From assembly GCA_026987025.1 (NCBI GenBank), contig JALSNJ010000040.1:230713-266049 (forward strand): DNA of 35,337 nt, read 5' to 3'. Below, in pieces: positions 8,036-16,683 of this stretch; the first letter of the stretch is position 1, and each line of letters opens with the position of its first letter. The notes beneath the pieces were generated by a model, which was given only the letters and a program-made list of their open reading frames with translations, made no database searches and was not told the origin of the DNA. Made by a program: the position numbers and the translations under genes. This DNA comes from Candidatus Aminicenantota bacterium. GTDB lineage: Bacteria; Acidobacteriota; Aminicenantia; S016-38.

Positions 8036-9279
8036 CGGATCAGGGCATAGAACATCCCATCGCTCTGGAAAAGGTGAGGTTCGGTCAAAAGAAAATCGCC
8101 CTTTTTCCTTAAAAAAGAACTCTGAAGGGGAGCGGTCAGGGAAACGGTCCTGTAATCCTTAACCACCTCCTCCGTCTCTTCCCTCTCCTGGGTGCATACC
8201 ACATAAAGGAGTTGCTTTGAATGGGGAACAAGGGCTTTTATCAGTTCCCTTTGAAGCCCGGATAACTCCACGAGTTTTTCGGGGGTTATTCTCCACTTCA
8301 CCTCCGGGGCCCTGTGAATTATCCCCATGGAGGAGCAGGGGGCATCTAAGAAGATCAGAGGGAATTTTCTCCTGACCGCAGGTTTTTTCCCATCGGCCAC
8401 GAAGGCCCTGATTTTTAAGCCGAGCCTTCTAAAATTGCCTATGGCCAATTTTAACCTCGGGAGGGAGATGTCGGAGGCGAAGACCTCAAGCCCCAGCTCA
8501 GCCATGTGGGATGCCTTTCCTCCGGGGGCAGAGCAGGGGTCCCAGACCTGCTGGCCCAGGGTTGAAGCTATTAGCCCCGCCAGCTGCGAGGCCTTGTCCT
8601 GGATGTAGAAAAGTCCCTGCTTCAAAGCTTTACTGAGGCCGGGATTTCCCTGCCTTACCTTAAGACAGAAGGGAAGCTCCGGGCATTCCTCGGTTTCCAC
8701 CCCCTCCCTCCTGAGCACGGGAATAAGCTCCTGGGGGGAGGTTTTTTTTCTGTTTACCCTGAGATAAATTGGGGGAGGGGAGTTGTAGTAGAGGGCTAAG
8801 GCTTCTGCCCTTTCCAGACCGAATTCCTCCAGCCACCGCAGGGCCTTCCACTCAGGGGTGGACAGGGTATGGGTCAGGTACATGAGGGGGGCCTCCTTTC
8901 CCGGATACCTTACGCCCTCCCGGACAAAGGCTCTGAGTATCCCATTTACAAAGGACCTCTTCCAGCGAGACTTTAAAAGTCCCACCGTCTCCTTCACCGC
9001 CGCATAATCCGCCACCCGCATTCTTTCCAGCTGGTAAATTCCCATCCTGAGGGCGTTCATAACATGGGGTTCTATTTTTTCAATTCTTATGTTGGAGAGA
9101 TAGGCCACGGCGTAATCCAGGCGTCCCCTCCACCTGAGGGTTCCCATGACCAGCTCCGTAATAAAGGGTCTGTCCCTTTTTTTGACCCTGAGGAGCAACC
9201 GGTCCAGGACCTGGGAGGAGTTTCCTCCGGCCTCTATTTCCATAAGGGCCCTGAGGGCCACGAACCTGGGGTTGTTCAT
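8026..9279 (-). CDS. rsmB: 16S rRNA (cytosine-967-C5)-methyltransferase
   Basis: The 417-residue protein has an N-terminal NusB-like helical domain (about 1-125) and a Rossmann methyltransferase domain. In the latter, DPCSAPGGKA (247-256) is the SAM-binding loop and DAPCSSMG (312-319) is motif IV. The catalytic cysteine motif VI, usually TCS, appears here as VCTQEREE (Cys362), a conservative variant. The family methylates C967 of 16S rRNA. The start overlaps the fmt stop by 4 bp, so the two are translationally coupled; fmt-rsmB is a classic bacterial pair. The 3' end overlaps the tilS 3' end by 10 bp in convergent orientation. Confidence 0.95.
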   Translation of the reverse strand: MNNPRFVALRALMEIEAGGNSSQVLDRLLLRVKKRDRPFITELVMGTLRWRGRLDYAVAYLSNIRIEKIEPHVMNALRMGIYQLERMRVADYAAVKETVGLLKSRWKRSFVNGILRAFVREGVRYPGKEAPLMYLTHTLSTPEWKALRWLEEFGLERAEALALYYNSPPPIYLRVNRKKTSPQELIPVLRREGVETEECPELPFCLKVRQGNPGLSKALKQGLFYIQDKASQLAGLIASTLGQQVWDPCSAPGGKASHMAELGLEVFASDISLPRLKLAIGNFRRLGLKIRAFVADGKKPAVRRKFPLIFLDAPCSSMGIIHRAPEVKWRITPEKLVELSGLQRELIKALVPHSKQLLYVVCTQEREETEEVVKDYRTVSLTAPLQSSFLRKKGDFLLTEPHLFQSDGMFYALIRQD

Positions 9280-10199
9280 AGGAGAAAGTCCCCCTCCTTC
9301 AGCCTGGCTCCGTGCATGAAGGAGGCTCCTGAGACCGGCTTTTTCCCTGGCATCTGAACCTCCTCCAGAACCAGAGCTCCCCTGCCAGCTGCCACCACCG
9401 GACCTTCTCCAGTTTTTTCGAGTATTTCCCCTGGTTTTCCTTCCCCCTCCACGGCCCTGGCCCTGAGAAGTATGAGCCTTCCTCCCCTGAAGGGAATCCA
9501 GGGCTTGAGGTCCGGGTTGAAGGCCCTTATTTTTCTCTCCAGAACTGTAGCATCCTCCTTGAGGGAAAGGGCGGCGGCGGATTTTTCCACCTTCGGGGCG
9601 TAAGACGGTTTCCCTCTCTGCGGTCTGGGGGTTATCTTGCCTTCCACCCAGGAAGCCACTGTCTCCACTAAAAATGGGGCCGTCTCCCTGGCCATTCTTT
9701 CCATGGCCTGGCCGTGGTTTTCTTCCTCCCTCAGGTGAAATTCCATTTGTGATAATATGGGGCCGGTATCCAGCCCCCTGTCTATCAGGAAAACGGTGGC
9801 TCCGGTTCTTTTCATTCCCTTTAATATGGCCCAGCGAAGGGGAGAAGCTCCCCTCAGAGCCGGAAGCAATGAAAAGTGCAGGTTTACCGTTCTCCTGGGG
9901 GGAATGTTGAAAATGGAGGGAGGTATTATCCGACCGTAGGAAACCACCACGAAAACATCGGCCTTAAAGGAAGCCAGCCTTTCCCTTAGTTCAGGGTTTT
10001 TCTTGAGTTTTTCGGGTTGAAGCACCTCTATGGCGTGCTCCCTGGCAAAGACCTTGGGAGCAGGGGGCCTGAGCCTCATCCCCCGGCCTGCCTTTCTGTC
10101 AGGGCCGGTGACCACCGCCGCAATCTCCGTTCCGGATTTCAGAAACTCCTCTAAGGCCGGAAGCGAAACTTCATCGGAGGAAAAGAACACTATTTTCAT
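9276..10199 (-). CDS. fmt: Methionyl-tRNA formyltransferase
   Basis: Fmt transfers a formyl group from 10-formyl-tetrahydrofolate to Met-tRNA(fMet) for initiation. All catalytic residues are at the positions numbered in the E. coli enzyme: N106 and H108 in NLHFSLLPALRGASP, and D144 in LIDRGLDTGPIL. The folate-site loop SYGRIIP is at 87-93. Length (307 residues) is normal, with the C-terminal OB-fold domain present. It is the first gene of the fmt-rsmB pair; a neighbouring def gene, common elsewhere, is absent. CAAGAG precedes the ATG as a weak ribosome site. Confidence 0.96.
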   Translation of the reverse strand: MKIVFFSSDEVSLPALEEFLKSGTEIAAVVTGPDRKAGRGMRLRPPAPKVFAREHAIEVLQPEKLKKNPELRERLASFKADVFVVVSYGRIIPPSIFNIPPRRTVNLHFSLLPALRGASPLRWAILKGMKRTGATVFLIDRGLDTGPILSQMEFHLREEENHGQAMERMARETAPFLVETVASWVEGKITPRPQRGKPSYAPKVEKSAAALSLKEDATVLERKIRAFNPDLKPWIPFRGGRLILLRARAVEGEGKPGEILEKTGEGPVVAAGRGALVLEEVQMPGKKPVSGASFMHGARLKEGDFLL

Positions 10200-10202
10200 C
10201 TC

Positions 10203-10231
10203 TTGAAAAACACCCTTTTTTGTTCTATCCT
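10203..10231 (+). promoter_or_regulatory. Candidate sigma-70 promoter of the STAS-glycan operon
   Basis: TTGAAA (10203-10208) and TATCCT (10226-10231) are 17 bp apart. The transcript would carry the strong ribosome site AAGGAGGTG (10249-10257) before the ATG at 10262. Confidence 0.45.
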
Positions 10232-10261
10232 ATTTGGGTAAAAAAATCAAGGAGGTGAAGG

Positions 10262-10603
10262 ATGCTCAAGATAGTGAAGGATAAGTTCAAGGATGTTACT
10301 GTTTTAAGACTGGAAGGAAAGCTGGTAATAGGAGACGAGGTGGAGGAGTTCAGGAAAGCAGTAACAGAAGCCGTAAAGGAGGGAAATAAAAAAATAGTCA
10401 TAGACCTTTCAAAACTTTCCTACATGGACAGCACCGGTCTGGGGGAGCTGGTCAGGGCCTACACCACGGTTAAGAAGGCCGAGGGCCATTTGAAGCTCGC
10501 CAGCCTCACGGAAAAGGTAAAAGACCTCATGTTCATGACCAAGCTTCTTACGATATTTGATAATTATGACACCGTGGAGGAGGCAGCCGGCTCCTTTGAA
10601 TGA
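10262..10603 (+). CDS. STAS-domain anti-sigma-factor antagonist
   Basis: The 113-residue single-domain protein matches the SpoIIAA/RsbV family over its whole length. The family phosphorylation site is present as MDSTGLGEL, with Ser57 the predicted acceptor. Such proteins, when unphosphorylated, bind an anti-sigma kinase and free its sigma factor, or act in related partner-switch modules. No anti-sigma kinase or sigma factor is encoded nearby, so its partner lies elsewhere. It is the first gene of an operon and overlaps the following membrane glycosyltransferase by 4 bp, an odd place for a partner-switch protein. The ribosome site is the strongest seen in the window. Confidence 0.92.
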   Translation: MLKIVKDKFKDVTVLRLEGKLVIGDEVEEFRKAVTEAVKEGNKKIVIDLSKLSYMDSTGLGELVRAYTTVKKAEGHLKLASLTEKVKDLMFMTKLLTIFDNYDTVEEAAGSFE

Positions 10604-12045
10604 GGAGGTTCTTTCTCCTTCTCTTTCTTTTTTACCTTTCCTTTACTTTTACGGGAGATTTTTCTGCCCTTAAAAGAGGGTATTGCCCGGCGGAGGAAGC
10701 CACTTATTTGATGGCCCAGAGGTGGAAAGGGGCGAGCCCGGGGGCCATAAACTACCTTAGAAGGTTCTATCCTAAAGGGGGAAGGGTAGTTCTCACCTGG
10801 AGGGGAAAACCTCAACCCTATTCTTCCTGGGTTTACAACGCCCTATCCTATCCCTTTTTTCGCCTCCTGGGAGAAAGGGGGCTTTACCTTCTCAACGCTC
10901 TTCTCCTTTTTTTGGCCCTGAACCTGCTCTTTAAGGTGGTGGGGCGCTCCGCCTTTCCCTACATAGCCCTGCTCGGTTCCACCCTGCCGGTCTTTCTCGT
11001 GCAGGAAGGTCCTCATGCCCTGGTTTTCTTCTTGTCCTCTTTGGTTCTCTATCTGGTTTTTTACAAAAGATACTTCACGGCGAACCTGGTGGGAGGCATC
11101 CTTTCCTTCCTCTCCCTCCCCTTTTTCTTTTTCCTTCCGATGCTGGCCCTGCAGGGAAAGAACAGGCTGAGGAACCTCCTTGTGGGGTTTTCCTCCTTCT
11201 TCCTTTTGGCTTTAGCCGGGCTTCACCTCCCGGGCGCCCTTCCCTGGGACATTCCTCACATGGTTTCCCTTTATTCAGCTGCCCCCTCCTTCTTTACGGA
11301 ACCCGTTCTTTTTTATTCGGGGAATTTTCCCATCCTTGAGTTTTTGTTCGGAAGGTTTACCGGAGCCGTCCTTTATTTCCCTGTTTTTCTGATTTTTCTC
11401 CTGGCCGGAAAAAGGGATTTGCTATACGGCGCCCTTTCCCTTTCCGCCTTCCTCTTAATAAGTCCCTTCCACGCCCCCTTCGGTTTTTTCGGAAATCCCT
11501 GGATGGTGGCCTTCGTTCCCTTTGTCCTTCCAATGGTGGGGAGCTTCTCCTCCAGGAGCCTGGCAGCCCTGGCAGTTCTTCCCGTATTTGCCATCAATGT
11601 GTTTCCCATAAGGAGCGGAGAGTATCCTCTTATTTTCTCCAGGCAGTGGCCCTTCGGATGGGGAAGGGTGGAGGCCAGCATTGTGAATTCCATACCGGCT
11701 CTCAGGATAGGGGAAAACCTTCACCTTGACAGAAACTTCTTCTATTACAGAGGGAATTCTCTAAGGCCCAGGGGAAGGGACCGGGTGGAGTTCCTGAGGA
11801 TATCTCCTCAGGAGCGGACCGTATTTATAATTAAGGACCTGGCGGCAGGTAACCGTATCCTGTTGAAGGTGAACCGTTCGGTTCGCAGGCTTAATATGAA
11901 AAGAAAGGGAAGGTATGCGGAAAAGTTTCAGGGAAAGGAGTTAATCCCCGGTTTGTTTCTCTATCATGTTGAGGTAAAGGCAGAAAAATGCAGGCCAATT
12001 CTTCCGCAGAAAATATGCTTGGGCGTGGAGCTGCAATGGAAGTAA
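10600..12045 (+). CDS. Polytopic membrane protein, GT-C glycosyltransferase-like
   Basis: The 481-residue protein has an N-terminal membrane helix and then a luminal loop containing CPAEEATYLMAQR, which resembles the acidic first loop of GT-C (PMT/ArnT-like) glycosyltransferases. About nine more hydrophobic helices follow to residue 345, ahead of a soluble C-terminal domain of about 130 residues. GT-C enzymes use polyprenyl-phosphate sugars as donors on the outer face of the inner membrane. Donor and acceptor cannot be told. The ATGA overlap with the STAS gene and a 10-bp overlap with the methyltransferase place it in a tight operon that also encodes a UbiA enzyme able to make such donors. 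Confidence 0.6.
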   Translation: MRRFFLLLFLFYLSFTFTGDFSALKRGYCPAEEATYLMAQRWKGASPGAINYLRRFYPKGGRVVLTWRGKPQPYSSWVYNALSYPFFRLLGERGLYLLNALLLFLALNLLFKVVGRSAFPYIALLGSTLPVFLVQEGPHALVFFLSSLVLYLVFYKRYFTANLVGGILSFLSLPFFFFLPMLALQGKNRLRNLLVGFSSFFLLALAGLHLPGALPWDIPHMVSLYSAAPSFFTEPVLFYSGNFPILEFLFGRFTGAVLYFPVFLIFLLAGKRDLLYGALSLSAFLLISPFHAPFGFFGNPWMVAFVPFVLPMVGSFSSRSLAALAVLPVFAINVFPIRSGEYPLIFSRQWPFGWGRVEASIVNSIPALRIGENLHLDRNFFYYRGNSLRPRGRDRVEFLRISPQERTVFIIKDLAAGNRILLKVNRSVRRLNMKRKGRYAEKFQGKELIPGLFLYHVEVKAEKCRPILPQKICLGVELQWK

Positions 12046-12902
12046 GATGTCCCCTCTGCGGAAGCCCCAGGGTTTCCTTCTGGAGGAGTGGAAATTTTGA
12101 CTATGATAATGCGGAGGCGGAGGACTTTAAAATAACCGATTCCGACTACGGTCTTTTTCCGGATCTTTTAAAATGCGAGGATTGTGGACTCCGCTTTGCA
12201 AAGAAAATGCCCAACCCATCTCAGTTAATCAACCTTTATTCCGAGGTGGTGGACCCCGAATACGAACAGGAAAAGGAGGGCAGGGGGGAAAATTTTGCCA
12301 GAATAATAAAGCTTTTAAAGAAAATAAAGCCCGGGGGAAGGCTTCTGGATGTGGGGGCGGCCACGGGAATATTTATGGAACTGGCCAGGGAGGCCGGATG
12401 GGATGTCTACGGAGTGGAGCCTTCCCGGTGGGCTTGCGGCAAAGCTAAGGAGAGAGGTCTGCAAGTATGGGAAGGGGATTTCCTCCTCTACCCGGAGGGA
12501 GAAAAATTTGATGTCATAACCATGCTGGATATAATAGAGCACATGGCCACCCCGGGCCTCGCCTTCAGGAAGGCCAGAGCGCTCCTTAAGGAAGGGGGGA
12601 TCCTGGTCATCACCACCCCGGATATAGAAAGCCTGGCCGCCAGGTTCATGGGAAAGAGGTGGTGGCACCTCCGGCCCGCCCATGTTAACTTCTTTTCTAA
12701 GAGAACCCTCCTTCGGGCCTCGGAGCTCTTCGGCTTTCGCCCTGTAAAGCTGAGGTATTATATCTGGAATTTTTCCCTGCATTATATTGTCACGAGGTTT
12801 TCCTGGGGCAGAAAATATTTTAACTGGCCCTTGCTAAAGAAGGTAAAATTAAAACTCCCACTTTTTGATTCCCTGGAGGCTTACCTTGAAAGATTACCTT
12901 AA
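12036..12902 (+). CDS. Zinc-finger class I SAM-dependent methyltransferase
   Basis: The 288-residue protein begins with a Cys4 zinc-binding cluster (CPLCG at 5-9 and CEDCG at 47-51). A class I methyltransferase fold follows, with motif I LLDVGAATG (103-111), VEPS near 127 and MLDIIEHM for motif IV. This layout (zinc ribbon plus Methyltransf_23-like domain) is common among sugar or lipid methyltransferases in glycan clusters. ATG 12036 was preferred to an in-frame ATG at 11988 because GGAG (12027-12030) is 5 bp before it and the protein then starts just before the zinc ribbon. It overlaps both neighbours. The substrate is unknown; a glycan or lipid is inferred from context. Confidence 0.85.
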   Translation: MEVRCPLCGSPRVSFWRSGNFDYDNAEAEDFKITDSDYGLFPDLLKCEDCGLRFAKKMPNPSQLINLYSEVVDPEYEQEKEGRGENFARIIKLLKKIKPGGRLLDVGAATGIFMELAREAGWDVYGVEPSRWACGKAKERGLQVWEGDFLLYPEGEKFDVITMLDIIEHMATPGLAFRKARALLKEGGILVITTPDIESLAARFMGKRWWHLRPAHVNFFSKRTLLRASELFGFRPVKLRYYIWNFSLHYIVTRFSWGRKYFNWPLLKKVKLKLPLFDSLEAYLERLP

Positions 12903-13776
12903 GGCTTTGAGGCTCGGACGCTGGCCCAGGAGCGCTTCTATTGTAATAGGCTCAGGGGCCTATTGGGCTTTGAAGATGAGGTTTTCCATGCCCTCGCCGG
13001 CCCAATTGCTCAAGCTTCTTCTGGCCTTTATCCTTACCTGGGCTATTTCAACGGCTAACTACATAATAAACGAAATAGCCGACGCTCCCTACGATGTCCA
13101 CTATCCGGACAAGGCCAGCAGGCCCGTGGCCTCCGGCAGGGCCAGGGAGGACATTTTGCTGGCGGTCTTCATTCTTCTGGGGGGAGCTTCCCTGGTGGTT
13201 TCCTTCTATGCTTTCAACAGGGTTTTTTCCCTGGCTCTATTCTCCCTCCTTATGGCCGGCATTTTTTACAATGTAAAGCCCATAAGGCTAAAGGACAAAC
13301 CCTTTGCCGACTCTGTGTTTGAGTCGGTAAACAATCCTATAAGGCTAACCCTGGGATGGGCGTTTCTTGAGCCTTCGTTTCCTGATCCTTTTCTGCTTCT
13401 TTCGTGGTGGGCCTTCGGAAACTTTCTAATGGCCGGAAAGAGGCTCTCGGAAAAGCTGTACCTGGGGGAAAGTGCGGAAAAATATCGCAGGTCCCTGAGG
13501 TTTTACTCCCTTAAGAGCCTGAAGGCGATGATGCTCTCTTCTGCCCTGGCCTTTTTCCTTTTCCTGCTCGTTTTTTGTCTGAGAAACCATCTAAATTTTA
13601 CCCTGGCGGCTTCCCTTTTCTCCCTGCCCTTTATGGTTAAGTTCTACCGGGACTCATCCCTGAAGGCCATGGACGAGCCGGAACAGGCCTTGGTGAAGGG
13701 TTCCCTTTTAGCGTCCTTCGCCCTCTTTGCCTTTATACTGCTTTTGGGCCTTCTCCTGGACCTCAGGTTCTTCTAA
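12886..13776 (+). CDS. UbiA-family prenyltransferase, decaprenyl-phosphate phosphoribosyltransferase-like
   Basis: The 296-residue membrane protein has about eight helices. The first UbiA Asp motif is NEIADAPYD (N62, D66, D70), and DKASRPVASG after it matches the segment typical of mycobacterial Rv3806c-type enzymes. Further along, FLMAGKRLSEKLYLGESAEK followed by RRSLRFY again parallels that subfamily (AGKR.aEl...E....RkSL..Y), as does DEPEQALVKG near the end. Those enzymes join decaprenyl phosphate to PRPP as the first step to decaprenyl-phospho-arabinose. The likely start is TTG 12886, since GGAGG (12875-12879) is 6 bp ahead; TTG 12865 would add seven residues. It overlaps the methyltransferase by 17 bp. 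UbiA membership is sure; the DPPR-type reaction is by resemblance. Confidence 0.82.
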   Translation: MKDYLKALRLGRWPRSASIVIGSGAYWALKMRFSMPSPAQLLKLLLAFILTWAISTANYIINEIADAPYDVHYPDKASRPVASGRAREDILLAVFILLGGASLVVSFYAFNRVFSLALFSLLMAGIFYNVKPIRLKDKPFADSVFESVNNPIRLTLGWAFLEPSFPDPFLLLSWWAFGNFLMAGKRLSEKLYLGESAEKYRRSLRFYSLKSLKAMMLSSALAFFLFLLVFCLRNHLNFTLAASLFSLPFMVKFYRDSSLKAMDEPEQALVKGSLLASFALFAFILLLGLLLDLRFF

Positions 13777-15851
13777 TTCTCCCTTACCCTGATCTCCCAG
13801 AGGATAACCCCATCCTTTATCTGTCCCAGCCTGACCTCTGAGAATTCAAATTCAGGAAGTTTCAACGGTATCACGCATTTTCCCTGATAAAAGGCTCCTC
13901 TCTTTTTGGGATCGAACCTTATCTCCTTTTCCGGGGGTTCGTACCTCGCAAAGAAGGCCGGGATTAAAGTTTCTTCGTTGCAGTTTTCGTTTATAAAAAT
14001 TAACATAGACCCATCTCTGTAGATTTTGAAACCCCTGGCCTCAGCTATAGGTCTTTCCTTTATCGGAATTTTCTTAAACCTGGTAAAGTCGTTATGGATG
14101 ATCTTTTCTAAAAGGCCTAAGTGTTCCCTGTCTTCCAATCTTATGTCCTTTACCTCGTAGAGATACCTGTATTTTCTCCTCCAGGGCCTTCTAAGGGCAG
14201 AGAAAGCCTTTGGGGAAAATTCTATTTTTAAAGTAAAAAGGGAATTGGGGTATGTGTACGGAAATTGGTCCATCAATAGAGTTATGTACCTTCCCTTCTT
14301 CGGCCATACGAAGTTTATTCTCTGGAATTTATTGTGAACCAGGGCCCACCTTACGAAGATGGGGTCTTCGCTGTGGGAAAGCAGCTGAAGGAAGGCTATC
14401 CTCTGGGAGAGCAGGGCAGAGGGATGGGCGAAAATGGAGGCCGTAGGAAGGAAGAAATACACGAAGCGGAATGGATTTAGACTTCGGTTTACCCTGTGGG
14501 TGGTCAGGATTACCTTTCCTCTGAGAAGATCTGCTAAGGCGGAGTCCTGGGAAAGGGCGTCCCTGGAAAATCCCATTAGCTGTTTCCTGAAGCCCTTAGT
14601 TTCTACCTGTGAAATCTGGTAGAGGAGAGGATTTGTGGTGAAAAGGAAGAGGAAGGCTGCAAATACCCTTTTTAGACCGGGCTTTTTCAGAGATATTTCA
14701 TAGAGCATGGAGGCCAGACCTGCGAGGAGAATCAGGGTCAAAAAGGGAGAGGTTTTATGGGGCAGCAGGGGGGATTTTTCCAGAGTAAAAAGGTAGGCCA
14801 GCAAAATCCAGCTGAGTGTTCCTATAAGCAGGGGAAAGATAAACCTCCTGTATATTATGTACAAAAGCCCTGCAAGGTAAGCCAGTCCTAAAAAGGAATA
14901 CAGATGAGAGAGGTAAAAATAGCTGATGAAATGCCTCCCTGACCACGGCTCGGCCCCCCTGGATATCAGGTCCTTCAAATAGGGCAAAGTATAGGGGGCC
15001 GAGGTCAGGAAAAAGAAAAGGCCCAGGTATGCGAGATAAAGTATTTTTTTTCTCCATTGGCCCTCTCTGGCTTCCTGGAGGAGAAGGAAGGGAAGTGACA
15101 GTCCCAGGGGCAGGAACCAGTAGTAATAGGTTCCAAAAAGAATTCCCCCGATTATGCCTCCGGTTATTGCCTTTCCGGGACCTTCCTTTTGGCCTGCTAA
15201 GTAGTAGAAATACCAGGGAAGTAGAAGAAAGAGAACCAGAAGTTCATAGGGCTTCTGGAAAAGATAGAAATTGCCTCCGGCGGCGTAAAGGGAGGCAAAC
15301 TGGGAGAAAAAGATAAAAATAGACAGTTTGGGATCTTTGCTTTTCAACAGAAGGAAAAAAGACAGCACCGGGGCCAGATATATTACCGCCAGGGCCCCCT
15401 GTTTGAAGACCCATTCCGGAGGGAGATTAAAGGCCGCCGAGAACTTTCCCAGCAGGTAATGGAAGTAGAAGGGATAGTGGCTGCTGAGACCCTTGAAATT
15501 AAAGTCCACATTTGCCCAGGTTCGGGAAAACTTGGATATCATGGATATGGAGAAATGATTGTCCCATTTGATGTCCCCCAGGGTGGTGGGGGTTCCGTAA
15601 AGGACGAGGGACGACAGGAATAAGAGGGCTGAGGATACGATGGAAACGATCCAGTGATAGTGAAGCCGGTTGTCATCCCAGCGGGCGGCGATAAGGAGCA
15701 GTAGGACTGAGATTGAAAGGATAGGGAAAAGAGATAGTTCTAAAGGGGGAAATTCACCTACTTTGTTTGAGAGGAAACCCGCCAGATAGAGGGCCAGGCT
15801 CAGGGGCAGACCGTAGATCGCAAAAAGTTTTGCCGTTCGGGAAAGCCTCAT
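13773..15851 (-). CDS. Large membrane glycosyltransferase, AftA (GT85)-like
   Basis: The 692-residue protein has about eleven membrane helices in the first 410 residues and a soluble C-terminal domain of about 280. The first large loop contains GDIKWDNHF and then SSHYPFYFHYLLGKFSAAFN followed by LPPEWVFKQGAL. This resembles the loop of mycobacterial arabinofuranosyltransferase AftA (YPP-aromatic, GR-like, then a W..Y/F..WAL pattern). AftA uses decaprenyl-phospho-arabinose to prime arabinan on galactan. Here the gene ends 4 bp inside the DPPR-synthase-like gene on the other strand, so donor synthesis and use may be linked. It is the last gene of the ribE-purH operon; AAGGGA precedes the ATG. 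A membrane glycosyltransferase is likely, GT85 kinship is moderate, and arabinose use is inferred. Confidence 0.6.
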   Translation of the reverse strand: MRLSRTAKLFAIYGLPLSLALYLAGFLSNKVGEFPPLELSLFPILSISVLLLLIAARWDDNRLHYHWIVSIVSSALLFLSSLVLYGTPTTLGDIKWDNHFSISMISKFSRTWANVDFNFKGLSSHYPFYFHYLLGKFSAAFNLPPEWVFKQGALAVIYLAPVLSFFLLLKSKDPKLSIFIFFSQFASLYAAGGNFYLFQKPYELLVLFLLLPWYFYYLAGQKEGPGKAITGGIIGGILFGTYYYWFLPLGLSLPFLLLQEAREGQWRKKILYLAYLGLFFFLTSAPYTLPYLKDLISRGAEPWSGRHFISYFYLSHLYSFLGLAYLAGLLYIIYRRFIFPLLIGTLSWILLAYLFTLEKSPLLPHKTSPFLTLILLAGLASMLYEISLKKPGLKRVFAAFLFLFTTNPLLYQISQVETKGFRKQLMGFSRDALSQDSALADLLRGKVILTTHRVNRSLNPFRFVYFFLPTASIFAHPSALLSQRIAFLQLLSHSEDPIFVRWALVHNKFQRINFVWPKKGRYITLLMDQFPYTYPNSLFTLKIEFSPKAFSALRRPWRRKYRYLYEVKDIRLEDREHLGLLEKIIHNDFTRFKKIPIKERPIAEARGFKIYRDGSMLIFINENCNEETLIPAFFARYEPPEKEIRFDPKKRGAFYQGKCVIPLKLPEFEFSEVRLGQIKDGVILWEIRVREN

Positions 15852-15885
15852 TTCCCTTGGATTTTAATTTCAGGGGCAGAAGATG

Positions 15886-16683
15886 TCAACGGGAGAGGGA
15901 AAGATAAAGGGTAAAGTCCGCGGAGGTATCGTATGGGGCCAGGTCCTCCACGAACCCCATTTTCAGACCCTTTCCCACCCTTATAGAAAGGAAAACGGCC
16001 GTGGCCGGATGGGAGAGTTCAGCCTCTTTATAAGGACTGGTTCTCAGCAGGAGGCCAAGCTCAAGGCGTCTCCAGGAGCCTTCCAATCTTGAGGTGAAAA
16101 ATTGGCCTTCCCCCTTTGCAATTCCCATGGAAAGTCTCAAACGGACTTTTCCGATTTTTTTCCTCATCCCCCCTCCCATAAATCCCCAGGGTTTCCCGCT
16201 TCTAAAACCGTCCCTTTTTATGGGTATCTTCCCCCCGAGGATTATCTGGAAATCCTTCCCGTAGGTGAAAAAGAGCTCAGGTTCTCCCACATAAGGACCC
16301 CGGCCCTTCAGGTTCTCCCTAAGGAGAAAATAGCTCACCCTTCCGTAGGGAACCTTTCCCCTGCCGCCGTCGGGAAAACCGAAGAGGCGGTGAAACCCGT
16401 CTATGAATCCGTCCATAAAACCGCCGCTCACATAAACAAAGGGGAGGTAAAGGTAAATCCTGGTCTTTCCCGAAAGGGGAAGGGAAAGGTTCAATGTAAC
16501 CCTGGTTTCCTCAAAATCCAGGTAATACTCCTTTTTCTTCTCAAAAATGTTGGCCTGATAAAGGTTTAAGCTCAGGGTTTCGTTTCCCAGGCGGGGAAGG
16601 ACAAAGTACCTTTGAACTGGAGGAAAAACCACCTCCTGACCCAGGAGCAGAGCCGTAAAGACTAAGGTTGCTAAACTTCTAAT
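15886..16683 (-). CDS. DUF3187-like envelope protein, start probably a non-standard ATT
   Basis: The body contains DGFIDGFHRLFGFPDGGRG and many amphipathic strands, resembling DUF3187 proteins, which look like small outer-membrane barrels. The first ordinary start is GTG at 16632, but it would remove a clear signal peptide encoded just before it (SLATLVFTALLLGQE). No ATG, GTG or TTG exists upstream in frame before purH coding sequence. An ATT at 16683 overlaps the purH stop (ATTAG), follows AGGAGG (16694-16699) by 10 bp and gives a protein of 265 residues beginning IRSLATLVF. I therefore place the start there; the conservative alternative is 15886-16632. It is in the purH operon, 34 bp upstream of the AftA-like gene. 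Function unknown. Confidence 0.6.
   Translation of the reverse strand: MRSLATLVFTALLLGQEVVFPPVQRYFVLPRLGNETLSLNLYQANIFEKKKEYYLDFEETRVTLNLSLPLSGKTRIYLYLPFVYVSGGFMDGFIDGFHRLFGFPDGGRGKVPYGRVSYFLLRENLKGRGPYVGEPELFFTYGKDFQIILGGKIPIKRDGFRSGKPWGFMGGGMRKKIGKVRLRLSMGIAKGEGQFFTSRLEGSWRRLELGLLLRTSPYKEAELSHPATAVFLSIRVGKGLKMGFVEDLAPYDTSADFTLYLSLSR

Noticed and set aside
11988-12035. An upstream ATG for the methyltransferase.
   Set aside because: It lies well inside the preceding gene with no ribosome site, whereas ATG 12036 has GGAG at 5 bp and starts at the zinc ribbon.
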